DNA of 24,652 bases from DP-36 sp036004365 (lineage in GTDB: Bacteria > Desulfobacterota > Binatia > UBA9968): the NCBI GenBank assembly GCA_036004365.1, contig DASYRN010000255.1, forward strand, positions 1 through 24,652. The letters run 5' to 3'. Positions within the stretch are counted from its first letter, which is position 1. Every line of letters begins with the position of its first letter. The notes beneath the pieces are model-generated. The model was given only the letters and a program-made list of their open reading frames with translations, ran no database searches and was not told the DNA's origin. Both the position numbers and the translations under genes were made by a program. This document shows positions 22,753-24,652 of this stretch, one piece after another.

Positions 22753-23757
22753 ATGGTTGCCTTTAGAAGGCTAAGAGTCTTCTATTTTGGTCTCATGCTT
22801 GTTCTTTCGAATGTCTCGCTTCTCTATGCGGGTGAGCTCGCGCTCAGAAAGATCAGAGTGGGCTACCCATCTCATAGCGCCAGTATGTATCCGATCTATG
22901 CCACGAAGGAGACAAGAGCCTTTGAAAAATACGGCCTGGACGGCGAGATGATCTATGTCCAGGGCGTGCAATTGATTCACATTCATGTGGCCGGGCAGCT
23001 CGATTTTGGAACTGTGTCTGGATTGGTGACGCTGCAGGCCTCCGTGGGAGGAGCAGACCTGGTTTTGTTGGCCAATTCGATCGACAGTCACCTGCTCAAG
23101 CTGACGACTCACCCGAGCATTTCCGGCCCAGCGGATCTTAAAGGGAAATCGATTGCCGTCACCCGATTTGGATCCCTAACGGATCTGGTCGTGCGCCCTC
23201 TATTGATGAGCTGGGGGCTCGATCCGAAGAGGGATGTAACGCTAGTGCAGATCGGAACCCAAAGGGATATCGCCACGGCCATCCAACTTAAGAAGGTTGA
23301 AGCCGGCGTCCTCTCCTATCCTACTTCCGTGTATGCGGAGAAGCTGGGGATGAGGACTCTGTACGATTTCTCCGAATCGGGAGTGGAGATTCCGACCACC
23401 TCTGTCTCCGTGAGCCGGGAATATGCCAGGAAGAATCGGGATTTGGTGTTGAGGTTTCTCAAGGCTTACATGGAGGGAACCAAGCGATTGCTCACAGATA
23501 GAGAGTTGGGGATTCGGGCATTGAAGAAATATGGCGGGATACAGGATGAGGAGCTCCTGGCGAGTACCTACGATCTTTTCACTTCGAAATACATCAGGAA
23601 AGTTCCTACCATTACGACCAAGAGCGTCGAGAATGCTCTGAAGCTTGTCGCGGAGAGCATTCCTAAAGCCAAAGAGCGCAAGCCAAGCGAATTCATTGAC
23701 GCAAGCTTCATGGAGGAATTGGAAAAGATAGGCTTCATCAAGTCCCTTTGGCCATAG
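22753..23757 (+). CDS. NitT/TauT-like ABC transporter substrate-binding protein
   Basis: This 334-residue periplasmic binding protein has a signal peptide (VAFRRLRVFYFGLMLVLS, then SLLYAG), followed by IRVGYPSHSASMYPIYATKE. LKGKSIAVTRFGS, a LVVRPLLMSWGLDPKRDV segment and a C-terminal RFLKAYMEGTKRLL helix are classical for the NMT1-like fold. AAGGAGG lies 6 bases upstream of ATG 22753. The next gene encodes a second binding protein of the same superfamily 38 bases later, so the two may feed one permease beyond the window. The gap contains a small GCGGA-GTAAA-TCCGC hairpin (23763-23777). Ligand unknown. Confidence 0.9.
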   Translation: MVAFRRLRVFYFGLMLVLSNVSLLYAGELALRKIRVGYPSHSASMYPIYATKETRAFEKYGLDGEMIYVQGVQLIHIHVAGQLDFGTVSGLVTLQASVGGADLVLLANSIDSHLLKLTTHPSISGPADLKGKSIAVTRFGSLTDLVVRPLLMSWGLDPKRDVTLVQIGTQRDIATAIQLKKVEAGVLSYPTSVYAEKLGMRTLYDFSESGVEIPTTSVSVSREYARKNRDLVLRFLKAYMEGTKRLLTDRELGIRALKKYGGIQDEELLASTYDLFTSKYIRKVPTITTKSVENALKLVAESIPKAKERKPSEFIDASFMEELEKIGFIKSLWP

Positions 23758-23795
23758 AGCCCGCGGAGTAAATCCGCTGCGAAGGGGAAGGTGGT

Positions 23796-24652
23796 ATGGC
23801 GATACAGATATTGGCGTTTGTGATTTTGGGTTTTCTGTCCGCAAGCGCGTCGGCCGAGAAGGTGAGGACCGTTACCCCTCGAGCGACGCTGAACTACCTC
23901 TCCGTGCCGGTTGCGGAAGCGAAAGGTTTTTTTCGCGACGAAGGTTTGGAAAACGAAACGATTACCATTCCGGGCAGCACGGCGATCGCCGCGCTAGTCA
24001 GCGGCGAGGTGGATTACAGCGGCGCGGGAGGAAGCGGAATGCGCGCAGCCGTGAGAGGCGCTCCGATCAAGGCGATCATGTTTCAAACAGAGAAAGTGAC
24101 ATGGTATCTCCTGACCGGCCCGGGCATTCTAAAGATCGCCGACCTGAAAGGGAAAAGGATCGCTGTCGGAACGATCGGCGACACCCAGGATAGCCTCCTG
24201 ACCATGCTCGTTGAGAAGGAAGGTTTGTCCGCACGCGATGTTAGCCGGGTCGCCATGCCCTCAAGAACGGCCGCGACGACCTTCTTGGGGCTCAAGACCG
24301 GGGCTTTCCACGCAGCCGTCGTGAACGGCGACGAAGCGCTCCTGGGCGAAAAAGAAGGGCTGCACACCTTGGCCTATATCGGTGATTTGTTTCCGTATCC
24401 CTTCCAGGGATTTCTGGCTACAGACAAAAAGATCGCCGAGAAACCGGCCGAGATCAAAAGGTGGCTCCGGGCGATGATGAGGGCGCTCATGTTTATCCGG
24501 GAGAAACCCGAAGAAGCGGCCGAGATCGCGAGACGAAAACTTCCCTTGTTGGCTATGACTCAGCCGATGCTGGTCGAAGCAGTTCGCCGCTTCACACGGG
24601 CCTTGCCCGACGGCGTTCCGGGCCTGCCGTCCCAGCAGGGCATCAAGAATCT
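23796..24652 (+). CDS. NitT/TauT-like ABC transporter substrate-binding protein (3' partial)
   Basis: The frame opens at ATG 23796 behind a GAAGGGGAAGG purine tract and remains open to the window end, giving 285 codons. A short signal peptide (LAFVILGFLSASASA, with cleavage after ASA) precedes VRTVTPRATLNYLSVPVAEAKGFF, then DLKGKRIAVGTIGD near 116-129 and a WLRAMMRALMFIREKPEEAA helix near 223-242. Most of the protein is visible; a family length of 320-340 means about 40-50 residues are missing. It differs clearly from the binding protein just upstream, so this is not a recent duplication. Any permease and ATPase would be beyond 24652. Confidence 0.88.
   Translation, partial: MAIQILAFVILGFLSASASAEKVRTVTPRATLNYLSVPVAEAKGFFRDEGLENETITIPGSTAIAALVSGEVDYSGAGGSGMRAAVRGAPIKAIMFQTEKVTWYLLTGPGILKIADLKGKRIAVGTIGDTQDSLLTMLVEKEGLSARDVSRVAMPSRTAATTFLGLKTGAFHAAVVNGDEALLGEKEGLHTLAYIGDLFPYPFQGFLATDKKIAEKPAEIKRWLRAMMRALMFIREKPEEAAEIARRKLPLLAMTQPMLVEAVRRFTRALPDGVPGLPSQQGIKN

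Noticed and set aside
23242..23844. Minus-strand open frame of 200 codons under the binding-protein gene
   Set aside because: It is antisense to a gene with signal peptide and family motifs, shows no domain, and also crosses the start of the following gene.
1..24652. CRISPR arrays, phage genes, transposases, toxin-antitoxin or other defence systems
   Set aside because: No regularly spaced direct repeats, integrase/transposase motifs or recognisable defence domains were seen on either strand. The repeats present are short inverted elements without spacers.

Overview
The window reads as chromosomal DNA from an uncultured Gram-negative bacterium of moderately high GC. Supporting signs are a Pal-type outer-membrane lipoprotein, periplasmic solute-binding proteins with signal peptides, and a NodI/NodJ-like exporter. 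Several NitT/TauT-like (NMT1/THI5-like) binding proteins, a UbiD decarboxylase and an amidohydrolase whose N-terminal metal motif is DxDxH occur together. In my experience this mix is typical of soil or groundwater lineages around Desulfobacterota/Binatia, Rokubacteria or NC10. That placement is inference; no rRNA or tRNA gene is visible to test it.

Layout: (1) 1-3876, plus strand: an iron/2-aminoethylphosphonate-type ABC importer made of a 5'-truncated binding protein, a double-domain permease and a TOBE-bearing ATPase. (2) 3854-5952, minus strand: a zinc-type (MDR) oxidoreductase, and a NitT/TauT-like binding protein divergent from (3) a UbiD-family decarboxylase at 6132-7568. A palindrome lies between the two divergent genes. 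(4) 7569-9144: interspersed repeats and the remains of another NitT/TauT importer, with a frameshifted binding protein and an ATPase lacking its Walker A half. (5) 9145-10497, minus strand: a two-gene unit of an unknown 81-aa protein and a DUF763 protein carrying a helix-hairpin-helix resembling DNA glycosylases. (6) 10783-13190, minus strand: an amidohydrolase and a TrmA/RlmD-type RNA uracil methyltransferase with its [4Fe-4S] cysteines. (7) 13335-16969, plus strand: DUF309, a LolD/YbbA-like ATPase and a large FtsX-type permease, coupled by a GTGA overlap. (8) 17006-21596, minus strand: MFS transporter, NodI-like ATPase, NodJ-like permease, VanZ-like protein and Pal. (9) 21692-24652, plus strand: NAD-type isocitrate dehydrogenase, then two more NitT/TauT-like binding proteins, the last one cut by the window end.

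Overall the window is rich in small-molecule uptake. It holds five solute-binding proteins but only one complete importer, plus enzymes suited to carboxylated, probably aromatic, compounds. Intergenic DNA carries at least three families of short interspersed inverted repeats. One supplies the last codons of the MFS gene and another lies at the broken edge of the truncated ATPase. I found no CRISPR array, phage gene, transposase or clear defence system. The least explained unit is the DUF763 pair.
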